From Natrinema sp. SYSU A 869 (GTDB taxonomy: Archaea; Halobacteriota; Halobacteria; Halobacteriales; Natrialbaceae), in assembly GCF_019879105.1 (NCBI RefSeq), contig NZ_CP082249.1, forward strand, positions 310,001-374,000: DNA of 64,000 nt. The letters are read 5' to 3'. A model generated the notes under the pieces. It was not told the origin of the DNA. It worked only from the letters and a program-made list of their open reading frames with translations, and ran no database searches. Numbering within the stretch: position 1 is the stretch's first letter; each line of letters begins with the position of its first letter. The position numbers and the translations under genes were made by a program. Shown in pieces: positions 18,977-28,125 of this stretch.

Positions 18977-19285
18977 GACCGTACGAGGCCGGTGAGCACA
19001 GTGAGTTGTCGGATCCATCGAAGACGGCGACAGCGCTCCAATGCCGGCCGAGCGTTGGTCTATCACCCGGATACCAGATCAACGTGTCGTGATGACGCAC
19101 GTTTGACTGTGCGAGAAAGACGGATGAAAATCGTGGCCCGTTTCGGGCCGCCGAGACGCTTGATCGCGATGCGCTGACGGACCTGACGCAGTACCCGACA
19201 GTCGACATCGACCGGACGTTGTTAGCTTTATACTCCTGAATGGTGGCCCGATGAGTGTGGCTGCCAACGAGAACGGACAGCGATA
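18977..19285. other. Gap without gene
   Basis: No coding-like frame in either direction. AT-richer sequence gctttatactcc near 19226-19237 could serve as a promoter for the gene starting at 19286. Confidence 0.3.
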
Positions 19286-19828
19286 ATGATGGACGCAAAC
19301 ACAGCTTCCACGGAGACGGTCCGGATCGAAGTATTTCTCCGAAATAATGCGTCCGCAGCCGTCGTGGAACCACTCAAAGCGATCGTCGCGCGAGCCCACC
19401 GTCTCGAGGAGCGTGCGGGAGACGCTGACGTGCGCGTCAAGACGTGGACGTCGGTGCGACCGGCGCTCGAGGAACTCGGCGACGCCGAGCCGTCGGTATC
19501 GCCCACCGTCGACACGTTCGAGTCCTGGGCCGATCGCGAGGGGTACACGCTCCGCCCGGCGTTCGAACGACACGAGACCGAATCGATGCTCAGTCGCCGT
19601 TCCACCACCGAAATCCAGGTGCCGACGGTGTGTGTCGCCGTCTACGAGGACGACGACCTCCAGTGCGTTGCGCCCTGCTCAGACGGCGACCGCACCTACA
19701 CCGTCGAGAACTGCCTCAACGCGCTCGAGGACGGCAGTACCGAACCGTTCGCCGACCGGGATGAACCGATTCTAGATCGACTCGACGACTCTGTCGAGAA
19801 CCACGCACGGACAGAGAAAGGAGAGTAG
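19286..19828 (+). CDS. Haloarchaeal HTH-domain protein (HTH_63-like)
   Basis: A 180-residue acidic protein that fits a common haloarchaeal family annotated HTH domain-containing (I recall Pfam HTH_63). It has an N-terminal strand VRIEVFLRNN, a helix with LKAIVARAHRLEERA, a conserved V.TW..V segment, then TFESWADREGYTLRPAFERHE, a strand TVCVAVYEDDDLQCVAPCSDGD and YTVENCLNALE. The function is not known, though a DNA-binding role has been assumed. Two ATG codons at 19286 and 19289 are possible starts. Confidence 0.72.
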   Translation: MMDANTASTETVRIEVFLRNNASAAVVEPLKAIVARAHRLEERAGDADVRVKTWTSVRPALEELGDAEPSVSPTVDTFESWADREGYTLRPAFERHETESMLSRRSTTEIQVPTVCVAVYEDDDLQCVAPCSDGDRTYTVENCLNALEDGSTEPFADRDEPILDRLDDSVENHARTEKGE

Positions 19829-19881
19829 CACCGCGATCGCGGCCTGCAGTTCGAACGACAGGACTCAGTCGAGGACGGCCG

Positions 19882-20175
19882 TCAGTCCCTGAGTTCCTCG
19901 AGTTTCCCCTTCGCTTTCTCGAGGCCAGACTCGAAGGTCTCCTCGATTTCCTCGACGGAACGCTCGACGTAGTGGACGCGCTCCTTGGGGACCCGGCGGA
20001 CGACGTCGTTTCCGTCCTCGTCGGTCCCGTATGCAAACAGCCAGTGATCTTGAAAGTACGCGATCCGGTCGTTATCGACGGTGGCTCGCTCGTCGGTCTC
20101 GCCGGGCGTCTCGTAGACGATGGTCGCGGTGCCGAGTTCCGGTTCCGTGTCGGTGTCGGTATCGATGTCCACCAT
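19882..20175 (-). CDS. Small conserved haloarchaeal protein
   Basis: A 97-residue acidic cytosolic protein. The core TATIVYETPGETDERATVDNDRIAYFQDHWLFAYG is beta-rich and looks like a small sheet domain. The C-terminus (about 60-97) is a charged helix, VEEIEETFESGLEKAKGKLEEL. No function recognised. ATG 20175 is preferred over 20190, which only adds MDATT. Confidence 0.65.
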   Translation of the reverse strand: MVDIDTDTDTEPELGTATIVYETPGETDERATVDNDRIAYFQDHWLFAYGTDEDGNDVVRRVPKERVHYVERSVEEIEETFESGLEKAKGKLEELRD

Positions 20176-20312
20176 GGTCGTCGCGTCCACGATCCGCCGT
20201 GTAGTTGTGAACCTGGCAAGTGCAGCCCGCCTCGCGTCTCGAGCCGAACGAGTGCGTCACAGCAAGAGGTGAACTGCATTGGCCCCGTCAATCGGCAACT
20301 GCATCGGTCCCG

Positions 20313-20588
20313 TCAATCGGTTCTGGACTCGCTCCGAGAATCGGATCGATCCTCCGTGGCGTCGCGAATACCGCTATCGTCCGTCGGCGTCGGTTCGGCG
20401 CTCTCCGCCTGGTACGGCTGCGTTCCGGGACCGAGTGCCAGAAAGACGACGAACCCGACCGTGACCACCAGCGCGGCGATGATATCCCAGCCGATGATGA
20501 CCGGTCCGTCAAGTCCGCCGAGTACGGCGGGTGCGAGTATCTCGAGTAGGCTCATCAATTGCGCTAGTCCGGAGATACCGAATAACAT
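20313..20588 (-). CDS. Small membrane protein, unknown function
   Basis: A 91-residue protein with two hydrophobic segments, about 3-25 (LMSLLEILAPAVLGGL) and 30-52 (IIGWDIIAALVVTVGFVVFLAL). The tail of about 35 residues is hydrophilic and Asp/Glu/Ser-rich. Codon bias is haloarchaeal. Not recognised as a family. Confidence 0.55.
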   Translation of the reverse strand: MLFGISGLAQLMSLLEILAPAVLGGLDGPVIIGWDIIAALVVTVGFVVFLALGPGTQPYQAESAEPTPTDDSGIRDATEDRSDSRSESRTD

Positions 20589-20690
20589 TGAGCCGTCTAT
20601 GTCGGGATTGCTTCCGGACCGACAGGCGGGCGATAGACGAGGGTTTGGACGCCCAACACCGGTTCGAGACGGCCGCCGCCGGGCCGCGGT

Positions 20691-22877
20691 TCAATCACCG
20701 TTGATTCGGCTTCCGCCCGGCGGCATGAAGTGCTGAATGCGATCCGGGCTTGCGATCTTGCGGACGAACGTCTCGTCCTCAAAGCGCTCGCGGAACCGGC
20801 GGTAGAGCCGCTTCGCCGCGTCGGCCTGAGCGTACCGCCCGGGCTCGAGTTCGATCGTGGTCACTGCCTGGCCCTCGATGGCAGCTGGCGGGCCGCCGAT
20901 GACACGGGTGTACGGTTCGCACTGGATCCCGACTGCCGCGCCGACCGCCGTATCTCGGTAGTAGGTCCGGTCGCCTCGGATCGCGAACCCGCCCTTCTCT
21001 AAGTACTCGCCGCTCTCGGGGGTCTTCGAGACCTGATCGGAGTCGACGGCATAGACGTCGCCCGCGTAGCGACCGTCTTTCCAGACTGACGAATAGGAAA
21101 CCGCGAACTGGGCTGCCTCCTCGATGCTCGACTCGGGCAGTTCGATATCGCTCGAGGAGGCCTCGCTGGGATCGGTCGCCTTCAGAACGGTGACGGGGCC
21201 ACCATGGGCCTGCGTGTGGAGGACTTTGTCCCCGGGCTCGAGGTATTTCTTTACTAGCTCCTCGTTTTGGTCGGCGTTGCGGCCGCCAATCACGAGGAAG
21301 CCGTCGCTGGTGTGGAACCAGCGGAAGCGGTCGAACCAGGGCTCGTTTTCGCGGACCGGAATGGACGGTTCCGAGAGCCAGTCCTGTGGGAGGTCCGACT
21401 CGTCCTCATCGGACTCGTCTTCGTCCCCGCCACCGCTCTCGTCGGCCTCCCACTCGTCGCGGCGGCGCTTGGCGTCCTCGAGGTCTTCGCGGGTGTTCTC
21501 GATGGCCGCGAGTGCGCCCTCTTTTTTCTCCTCGACGCGCTTGGCCTCAGTGTAGAGCCGGTCGGCGTTCTGTTCGACGCCCTGCTGGGAGTCGAGATTG
21601 ATCCGTTCGCCGTCGATTTCGATGGTGACTGTTCCGTCGCTGCCGTCGACGCCGACGACCGCCTCGGCGGCGTCGATACCCTGCTCGGCACCCTCTTCGA
21701 ATCGTTCCCTGATGTCGTCCCACGAGCGATCGCGTTCGCGGGCTTCCTGAATCGTCGAGAGGATGTCGTCGACCAGACCGTACTCCGCGTAGAGCAGTTC
21801 GGCCTGCTCTCGCAATGAGTCGGCCTCCTCCTCGAATCCCTCGATCGCCCCCTGCTGTTGCTCGATAATGCGCTCGTGTTTGGCGACCTCCGACTCGAAG
21901 TCGGGCCGCTGATCGGTCGGATCGGGCTCTTCTTCCTCCGCGAGTTCCAGCCGGAAGAAGTAGTCGTCCAGCGCCGAGAGGAACGAGTCATAGGGTTCGC
22001 CGTCGAGGTCGTCGTGTTCATCGAGCGGGAACGGAGTGACGTCGACGACGTGGGCGTCACCGCCCTCGGGTACCGCGTCATCGTCTGCACCGTCGTCGTC
22101 TGCCCCGTCACCGGCCTCCTCGTCGGCGGTCTCGAGATAGAGCCGCGGATCGAAGTTGCCGTTCCGGATGTCGAGCGCGAGGCGCTCGATCGTCTCGTAA
22201 AGTCGCTCGTAGATGTCCTCGTCGGCGTCGTCGATGTCCATCCCCTTCTCGACGCCGGCACGGGTACACACCTCCTCGGCGTAGAGCCCGCCGAAGTTCA
22301 GTTGTGTCGCGAGCGTTCGGACTACATCCGTATCGGAGTCGTCCATCTCGTGATCGAACGCCTCGCGCGAGACCGTCAGTGGGTTCGTCCGGGTGTCGGG
22401 GAACTCGTATCGCGAGCCCGGGACGACAGTTCGAGACTTCAGGCGCACGGTCTCGAGGCAGTCGATCACTTCGTACTCGCCGTCGGTGACGGCGACGTTG
22501 CCCTGACCGAACAGTTCGACGATGATCCGGGTCGTGCCGTCGTCGCGCTCGAAGACGAACTCGAGGATGCGATCGAACTCGTACTGCTCAACGCCGGCGA
22601 AGTCGGCACCGGAGAGCCGATTGCGGAGCATCATCGCGAACTGTGGCGGCCGGCCGGGCGCGTCGGGCACCCGCTCGGGGGCGACCGTGTGGGCCCGTTT
22701 GACTTCGCCGACCTCGAGGATCAGCTCCATGCGGCCCCGATCGAAGTCCCGCATCTTGAGCCGGACGAGATCGTCGCCGTAGAGGTATGCTTTGTCGACC
22801 TTTGCCCCCTCGTAGGCACCGAGTTCCCCGACGAGGGCGGCGAGGTCGACGCTGGTGAGCTCCCGCTTTGGATCCAT
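20691..22877 (-). CDS. rqcH: RqcH, ribosome quality control NFACT protein
   Basis: A 728-residue archaeal homologue of bacterial RqcH and eukaryotic Rqc2/NEMF, which binds the split large subunit with peptidyl-tRNA and adds a C-terminal tail. The NFACT-N domain (about 1-200, ELTSVDLAALVGELGAYEGA, PPQFAMMLRNRLSG) is followed by helix-hairpin-helix and coiled coils (about 330-500) with a very acidic insertion. The NFACT-R domain (about 515-640) has PWFDRFRWFHTSDGFLVIGGRNADQNE and HTQAHGGPVTVLK. ATG 22877 gives the family-like start MDPKRELTSVDL. Confidence 0.93.
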   Translation of the reverse strand: MDPKRELTSVDLAALVGELGAYEGAKVDKAYLYGDDLVRLKMRDFDRGRMELILEVGEVKRAHTVAPERVPDAPGRPPQFAMMLRNRLSGADFAGVEQYEFDRILEFVFERDDGTTRIIVELFGQGNVAVTDGEYEVIDCLETVRLKSRTVVPGSRYEFPDTRTNPLTVSREAFDHEMDDSDTDVVRTLATQLNFGGLYAEEVCTRAGVEKGMDIDDADEDIYERLYETIERLALDIRNGNFDPRLYLETADEEAGDGADDDGADDDAVPEGGDAHVVDVTPFPLDEHDDLDGEPYDSFLSALDDYFFRLELAEEEEPDPTDQRPDFESEVAKHERIIEQQQGAIEGFEEEADSLREQAELLYAEYGLVDDILSTIQEARERDRSWDDIRERFEEGAEQGIDAAEAVVGVDGSDGTVTIEIDGERINLDSQQGVEQNADRLYTEAKRVEEKKEGALAAIENTREDLEDAKRRRDEWEADESGGGDEDESDEDESDLPQDWLSEPSIPVRENEPWFDRFRWFHTSDGFLVIGGRNADQNEELVKKYLEPGDKVLHTQAHGGPVTVLKATDPSEASSSDIELPESSIEEAAQFAVSYSSVWKDGRYAGDVYAVDSDQVSKTPESGEYLEKGGFAIRGDRTYYRDTAVGAAVGIQCEPYTRVIGGPPAAIEGQAVTTIELEPGRYAQADAAKRLYRRFRERFEDETFVRKIASPDRIQHFMPPGGSRINGD

Positions 22878-23070
22878 ACTCACACTGCCCGGCCCGGTCA
22901 AAAAGACGTGTCGCTCCGACGCCAGCGCCGAACGGTTCGCTTTGGCGCTAACTGATTAGCCGCGCCCGCCTTGCGGAACCGCTCCCGAGGTCGGAAAGCC
23001 TAATCCGCGCCAGCACCCAGTAGGAGCCATGGACGACGCTATCGGTGGCACCACCTGCGAGTCGGCCGGA

Positions 23071-23774
23071 TCGATATCGCGTGACGGACATCGAGACCGA
23101 TCACGCCACCCACACGGAGGGCAACCCGTATGAGCGCGGGCGACGAGCAACCGTGGCAGAACGTCTCCCAGTTTCCGGACTTCCTCGAGCACCTCGAGGG
23201 ACAGGGCGGTGCCACGATCAGCGGGATCATCGACCGGATCGAGGCGGACGTCGACATGGACGGGGTCGTCTACCACGACCGCGGCATTCGATCGCCGGGC
23301 TACGACGCCACCTTCGTCCCGGAGCCGGAAGGGGAGCGACTGCGGCCCGCGTTCAGCGTCGAACTCCACACCGTCGGGCCCCGTAGCGTCTGGGCGGTGT
23401 TCGACGCGACGCTCTCCTGGGACTTCTACCTGCTCGAGTCCGAGGGTATCGCAGCGATCGCCTGGGTCAGCGACGAGGAGTACAACGCCGAGGAGGCCGG
23501 GCTATTCATGTCGAAACACGACGCCCTCGCCGCGGGCCGGTTTTCCTTTGGCACCTTTATCTACGCCGACGAGGACTGGCAGGAACAACGCGACCTCATC
23601 GAGGGCACGGACACCCCGGCGTTCCTCCAGCGCGACGACGGCAGTACGCTCGTTCCCACCAGTCAGTCCGATTTCTACAACGTCGTCAACTCCACGCCCG
23701 AGGAGTTCCGCACCAACGGCGGCGGCGCACCCGCCCACCTCGGCCTGCTCGAACTTGAGGTCACGGTCGACTGA
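23071..23774 (+). CDS. Conserved protein, probable frameshift near N-terminus
   Basis: The main frame from ATG 23130 encodes 214 acidic residues (MSAGDEQPWQNVSQF, later AVFDATLSWDFYLLESEG and the tail LLELEVTVD). No family recognised. Upstream, in another frame, GTG 23071 opens VTDIETDHATHTEGNPYE with clear G/C third bases. Adding one base near 23133-23139 would fuse both parts into a 234-residue protein. So either 23130 is the true start or the sequence has a one-base deletion. RqcH lies divergently upstream. Confidence 0.6.
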
Positions 23775-24640
23775 CAACGACGCACGCCACTCGGGATCGA
23801 GTATACCGTTGGGACCGAATCAGATGACGTCCTGATCGTCTTTTCGCCCACCGCGCGGTCGCGCTAAGCCGACCGCCGTCGACATCGACACTCCGCTCGG
23901 TCGCCGTCGTCCCGATATCGTCCTCAAGCGACGCGGGAACGTCCGCCGAGTCTCCGAACGCGGCGGCGAACGCACCGGTCATCTCGTCTCCATCGATCCC
24001 AGCGGACGCGACGACGCCGTTGGCTGCCGAGAGATCGTCGTACTGGTCCCCCACGTCGTACGTTGTCGATTCGGCACCGATCTTCTCGACAGCCATCGCC
24101 GGAGGCCCGCCATAGCCACCGAACACGAGGTGGCCGCGACCGCCGGTCTCCGTGAGCCAGGCCGCGTCCCCGTCCGTTTCGAGGACCCACCATTGAGTCG
24201 CGCGGCGAGGATCGACTGGACGGCCTCGAACGCGCCGTCACCCCGTCTGTAGACGATCGCGTCGTCACCGACAGCGGCGACTCGGTTGTCCCGCTCGGTC
24301 CCAGTGTAGATCTCGTAGTCGTCGATTCGATCGGTTTGTTTGAACTGGACCGAATAGAGAGCGTCCGGATCGGTCGCCAATCGCTCGCCGATCTCGTCAC
24401 GTTCGATTTCGCCGACGAACACCGATATCTCGTTTATCGCGAGCAGCCCCGTCAACGTCGAGTCGAAGACTGTTCCATCATCCTCGCCCGGTTCAGCCGG
24501 CAATTCAACCAGGTCGGCTTCGGCGAGGTCCGTCACCGATCGCGTCCACGAGGATTCGTTTGGCCGGCGGGCCGAGGAGCAGGTCGGGAGATGACGGCGA
24601 ACCGGTCACGACAGCGCTGGCCGCGAGTAATCGTTTGTAA
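23761..24640 (-). pseudogene. Frameshifted gene of unknown function
   Basis: Two minus-strand frames carry one protein. The first runs from 24536 (LVELPAEPGEDDG, EISVFVGEIERDEIGERL, YEIYTGTERDNRVAAVGDD) to AARLNG near 24202. The second continues WVLETDGDAAWLTETGG, LVFGGYGGPPAMAVEKIG, TGAFAAAFGDSADVP and ends at 23761. One added base near 24200 restores a single frame. Upstream of 24536 another frame has a signal-like stretch RLLAASAVVTGSPSS that may be the real N-terminus, again out of frame. Possibly a secreted or membrane-attached protein. Function unknown. Confidence 0.65.
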
Positions 24641-24682
24641 GTCGACCGTAAGCGTTTTCGAAGCGGCGGCGAAGGAGACGAT

Positions 24683-25513
24683 ATGTCGCCCTTCGGCGAA
24701 GTAGTCCTCGTCGCCACGGTCGCGGGCTGTACGACGGGAATCGGTGCGCTTCCCCTCTTGCTTACCGACCGGATCAGCCATCGCGTCTACGACGGGTCAC
24801 TCGGACTCGCAGCGGGGATCATGGTTGGCGCTGCTGTCTTCGCGCTCGTGCTCCCCGGGCTCGAGATGGGGTCGCCACTCGAGGTCGTCGCCGGGATCCT
24901 CGGGGGTGGCGGCTTCCTCCTCGCGGTCAACGCCGTCTTCCCCCATCTCCATCTCCTGTTCCGCGGGGAACGCGTCGAAGGCACGAGAGAACTCGATCCA
25001 GCCGGTGATTTACCACCGGTCGAGGAAGGGACTGTCACCGAACCGCTCCGCGACGACGGTGACAACCTGCGACGGGCCGCACTGGTCGGCGGGACCGTCA
25101 CCATCCACAACGTCCCCGAAGGGCTGGCGGTCGGCATCGCATTCGCCAGCGGCGAAACGGCACTCGGACTCGCCATCGCGACGGCAATCGCCGTCCAGAA
25201 CGTCCCCGACGGATTCGCGATGGCGGTCCCCGCAGTTCGGGCGGGCGTCTCCGCCCCCAAGACGCTGTTCTACACCACGCTCTCGGGCGGCGTTCCGGAA
25301 CCGATCGCCGCGGCCGTTGGCTTCTCGCTCGTCACGGTCGTCTCCGGACTCTTCCCCGTCGCCGCCGGCTTCGCCGCCGGCGCGATGATCGCCGTCGTCT
25401 TCCGAGAACTCATCCCCTCGAGTCATGGCCACGGCTACGTCGACACCGCCACAGCGGCGTTCGTCCTCGGATTCGCGATTATGCTCGTCGTCGACACCGT
25501 CCTCGCAGTCTGA
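24683..25513 (+). CDS. ZIP-family (GufA-type) metal transporter
   Basis: A 276-residue membrane protein with eight predicted helices, probably importing Zn2+, Fe2+ or similar divalent ions. The metal motif of TM4 is HNVPEGLAVGIAFASGE (about 146-162). TM5 has QNVPDGFAMAVP, with Gln in the first position as in the GufA subfamily rather than the HNIPEG of other ZIPs. Between TM3 and TM4 is an acidic cytoplasmic loop. Length is normal for GufA. No clear metal-responsive operator is visible upstream. Confidence 0.9.
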   Translation: MSPFGEVVLVATVAGCTTGIGALPLLLTDRISHRVYDGSLGLAAGIMVGAAVFALVLPGLEMGSPLEVVAGILGGGGFLLAVNAVFPHLHLLFRGERVEGTRELDPAGDLPPVEEGTVTEPLRDDGDNLRRAALVGGTVTIHNVPEGLAVGIAFASGETALGLAIATAIAVQNVPDGFAMAVPAVRAGVSAPKTLFYTTLSGGVPEPIAAAVGFSLVTVVSGLFPVAAGFAAGAMIAVVFRELIPSSHGHGYVDTATAAFVLGFAIMLVVDTVLAV

Positions 25514-25575
25514 ACGCGGATCAACCCGGAATCCGCTCTCCGATCGGTGTTGGTCCCCGTCGGATATTCGGAAGA

Positions 25576-25584
25576 GATATACAT
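25576..25584 (+). promoter_or_regulatory. Box A of the 25605 gene
   Basis: gatatacat is centred 25 nt before ATG 25605, the spacing of a leaderless transcript. Confidence 0.45.
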
Positions 25585-25604
25585 TGTTTGAGTGATACGT
25601 AGTC

Positions 25605-25958
25605 ATGGTTTCTCGAGAGAACACCGTCTTCGCCGTCACACTAGGCATCTGTTTCGTCGCCTTTCTGCTCGGGGCCCTGGCTGGACTCGGCGGCCCGTTC
25701 TTCGCGTTCGTCGTGTTACTCGTGAGTCCGCTTCTCGGGTCGCAACTCTATCTTGTGGTCACCGATGTCGACGACCGGCCGTCGGTACTGCGGGTCCGTC
25801 TCTCCCTGCTGCTCAGTGCGCTTCTCAGCGGTGTATACGGGTCGGTCACGGTCGGGTTTGAACAGCTAGCGTTCCGGACAACCGGTATCGTCCTGATTCT
25901 CGTCCTCGTGAGCTACGAATGCCGTGCGGTGGGCACGAACCGAAACGCTGCCCGCTGA
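25605..25958 (+). CDS. Small four-helix membrane protein
   Basis: A 117-residue hydrophobic protein with helices at about 8-28, 30-50, 66-85 and 90-108 and very short loops. No motif recognised. Codon bias is haloarchaeal, and a box A at leaderless distance supports this start. Confidence 0.6.
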   Translation: MVSRENTVFAVTLGICFVAFLLGALAGLGGPFFAFVVLLVSPLLGSQLYLVVTDVDDRPSVLRVRLSLLLSALLSGVYGSVTVGFEQLAFRTTGIVLILVLVSYECRAVGTNRNAAR

Positions 25959-26298
25959 CGACCTCAGGAGCGACTGGGGTCACCGCTACGAGGCGAAAGC
26001 GGAGTCCGAAAAGGGGTCCCTGGCGACGAACGCGCCGCGATGGTCGCTCCAAGGGATCAAGCGGGTGGTGGCAGCGCACTCGAGCGAGAGGCAGTGCGGT
26101 GTGCCGATGTCGGAGTAGGGGAGCTGACAACGGTGACGATAGGTGTCGGCACGCTACACTAATCTTCTATAAGTATATATTTTGCGTGACTAAATGAGAA
26201 TAAAACGCATTCGGCGTCGGTGACGCGATGTCTACTGCGGAAATTGCCGCCGAACTGCGACCACGCTGGATATCATCGGGCCGCCGTCCGAACGGGAC
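25959..26298. other. Gap with AT-rich promoter-like tract
   Basis: The left part has no coding character. At 26160-26210 there is an unusually AT-rich tract with two TATA-like blocks (tataagtatatattttg). It is followed at 26228 by a 24-codon frame beginning MSTAEIAAELRPRW, which looks like the start of a winged-helix protein and runs into the elp3 stop. This may be the promoter and first codons of a lost regulator. Confidence 0.3.
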
Positions 26299-27960
26299 TT
26301 AGAGTCGCTTGCTGACGTACGGGCCGTCCTGGTGGTAGCCGAGTTTGTTCCGATAGTACTCTCGAGCGCCGATGCCCGAGATCACGCTCACCTTATCGTA
26401 GCCAGCGTCGGCAGCGAGTTCCTCGGCGCGGTTCATCAGTTTGCGGCCGTAGCCCTGATGCTGATGCTGGTCGGTATCGCCCTCGTCACCCATCGCGACC
26501 TCCGTCCCGTAAACGTGCAGTTCCCGGATCAGCGCCGTGTTCTCGAGTTCCGGCCGGACGGGATTGTTCGGGAACCGGAGCCGGCAGAAGCCGATGAGGA
26601 GGTCCTTCTCGAAGTCCTCGACGGAGATGAAGTGTTCCGTGCCGCCGCAGGCCTCGTAGCTCATCACGTCGAGTTCGACGGTCTCGGGTTCCTCGTCGTG
26701 CATTCCGGCCTCGCGACAGCGGATGCACTCACACTCCCAGCCGTGCTCGTCCATGCGTTTGCGGGCGAGTTGCCGGAGGTTCGACTTCCAGACGCCGGCG
26801 TCGATGAAGTCCGCTGGGATGTCCCGCTGGACGCGCTGGAGCCGGGTGTAGCGGGGGATCATGTCCTTGATCTCCGCGACCAGGTCCGCGGCCTCGTCGT
26901 TCGAGAGGGGGTCGTACTCGTCCTTGTGCCACCAGTCGTAGGTCGCAGTGCCCCGTACCACGAGCGTCGGGTAGATCTTCAGGTAATCGGGCTTCCACTG
27001 CTCTTCTTCGAAGAGCCGCCGGAAGTCCTCGAGACACATTTCCTTCGACATCCCGGGCTGGCCCGGCATCATGTGGAAGCCGACCTTGAACGCCGAGTCC
27101 CGCAGCCGCTGGTTGGCGTCGATCGATTCTTGGACGCCGTGGCCACGGTGCATATCGCGGTTGACCCGCTCGTAGGTGGTCTGGACGCCGACCTCGACTT
27201 TCGTCCCGCCGAGGTCGAGCATTCGGTCGATCTGCTCCGGGTCGCACCAATCCGGCTTCGTCTCGAACGTCGTCCCGATGTTGCGGATGTCCGCCGTCTC
27301 ATTTTCCGCGATGACATCCTCGAGATAGTTGAACTCGTACTCCTCGGGATCCTCGGCGAAGCTGACGCCCTGTGCCGGTTCGGGCTCCTTGTCGACGTCG
27401 TAATCGTTCATCGCCTCGAGCGCGCGCTTGACGAACCACTCTTGGTAGTCATGGCTCCGGGCAGTCATCGTCCCACCCATCAGGATGAGTTCGACCTTAT
27501 CGACGGGGTGGCCGATCTGGCGCAGTTGCTCGAGTCGCAGCGTCACCTGCCCATAGGGATCGTAGTCGTTCTGGACCCCGCGGGCGGCGGCGGGCTCCTC
27601 GCCCGTGTAGCTCTGCGAGGACGAAAACTCGGAGTCGGGTCCGCCGGGACAGTAGAGACACTTGCCGTGTGGACACCGCTCGGGCGAGGTCATGATCGCG
27701 ACCGGCGAGACGCCCGAAGCCGTGCGGACCGGCTTGCGCTGGAGCACGGGTTCTAAGTCCTCGCGGTGCTCCTCGGGCGCGTAATCCAGCAGCTCGGAGT
27801 TCTTCGGCACCTTGGGTGCCGAGTGTTCCGAACAGGCCTCGAGTTTGGCCTTCTCGACCTCGTCGCGCTCGACCTCGCCGGCGAGGATCCGATCGACGAG
27901 CGTCTTACAGACCCGTTCGAACGCTTCGGTTTCGGTCGGTTCTGGCGTCTCGGTACTCAC
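26299..27960 (-). CDS. elp3: Elp3, tRNA U34 radical SAM/acetyltransferase
   Basis: Archaeal Elp3, 553 residues, which makes the cm5U-type modification of wobble uridine in tRNA from acetyl-CoA and S-adenosylmethionine. The radical SAM cluster site is RCPHGKCLYCPGG (about 95-107), followed by VTLRLEQLRQIGHP and VELILMGGTMTARSHDYQEW. A zinc-binding region has CECIRCREAG. The GNAT domain occupies about 440-553 (RELHVYGTEVAMGDEG, HQGYGRKLMNRAEELA, GAREYYRNKLGYHQDGPYV). Domain order and length are as in other archaea, where Elp3 acts without other Elongator subunits. Confidence 0.96.
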   Translation of the reverse strand: MSTETPEPTETEAFERVCKTLVDRILAGEVERDEVEKAKLEACSEHSAPKVPKNSELLDYAPEEHREDLEPVLQRKPVRTASGVSPVAIMTSPERCPHGKCLYCPGGPDSEFSSSQSYTGEEPAAARGVQNDYDPYGQVTLRLEQLRQIGHPVDKVELILMGGTMTARSHDYQEWFVKRALEAMNDYDVDKEPEPAQGVSFAEDPEEYEFNYLEDVIAENETADIRNIGTTFETKPDWCDPEQIDRMLDLGGTKVEVGVQTTYERVNRDMHRGHGVQESIDANQRLRDSAFKVGFHMMPGQPGMSKEMCLEDFRRLFEEEQWKPDYLKIYPTLVVRGTATYDWWHKDEYDPLSNDEAADLVAEIKDMIPRYTRLQRVQRDIPADFIDAGVWKSNLRQLARKRMDEHGWECECIRCREAGMHDEEPETVELDVMSYEACGGTEHFISVEDFEKDLLIGFCRLRFPNNPVRPELENTALIRELHVYGTEVAMGDEGDTDQHQHQGYGRKLMNRAEELAADAGYDKVSVISGIGAREYYRNKLGYHQDGPYVSKRL

Positions 27961-28125
27961 TACACGTAATTCGTCGCCGTTCGCGAATAAGCGTGTCGGA
28001 CTCTTCGATCGGGAGACCGACTCACCACCTCGGACGACCGATGGTGCGTCGTCGACTCTGACACGGGTGTGGCTTCCAAAAGGTAATCGTTTAAGGGCGG
28101 TCTCGCCCTACCCTCGGCGTACTGA

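Noticed and set aside
26332-27756. 474-codon plus-strand frame
   Set aside because: Antisense to Elp3; no start signal and no recognisable motifs.
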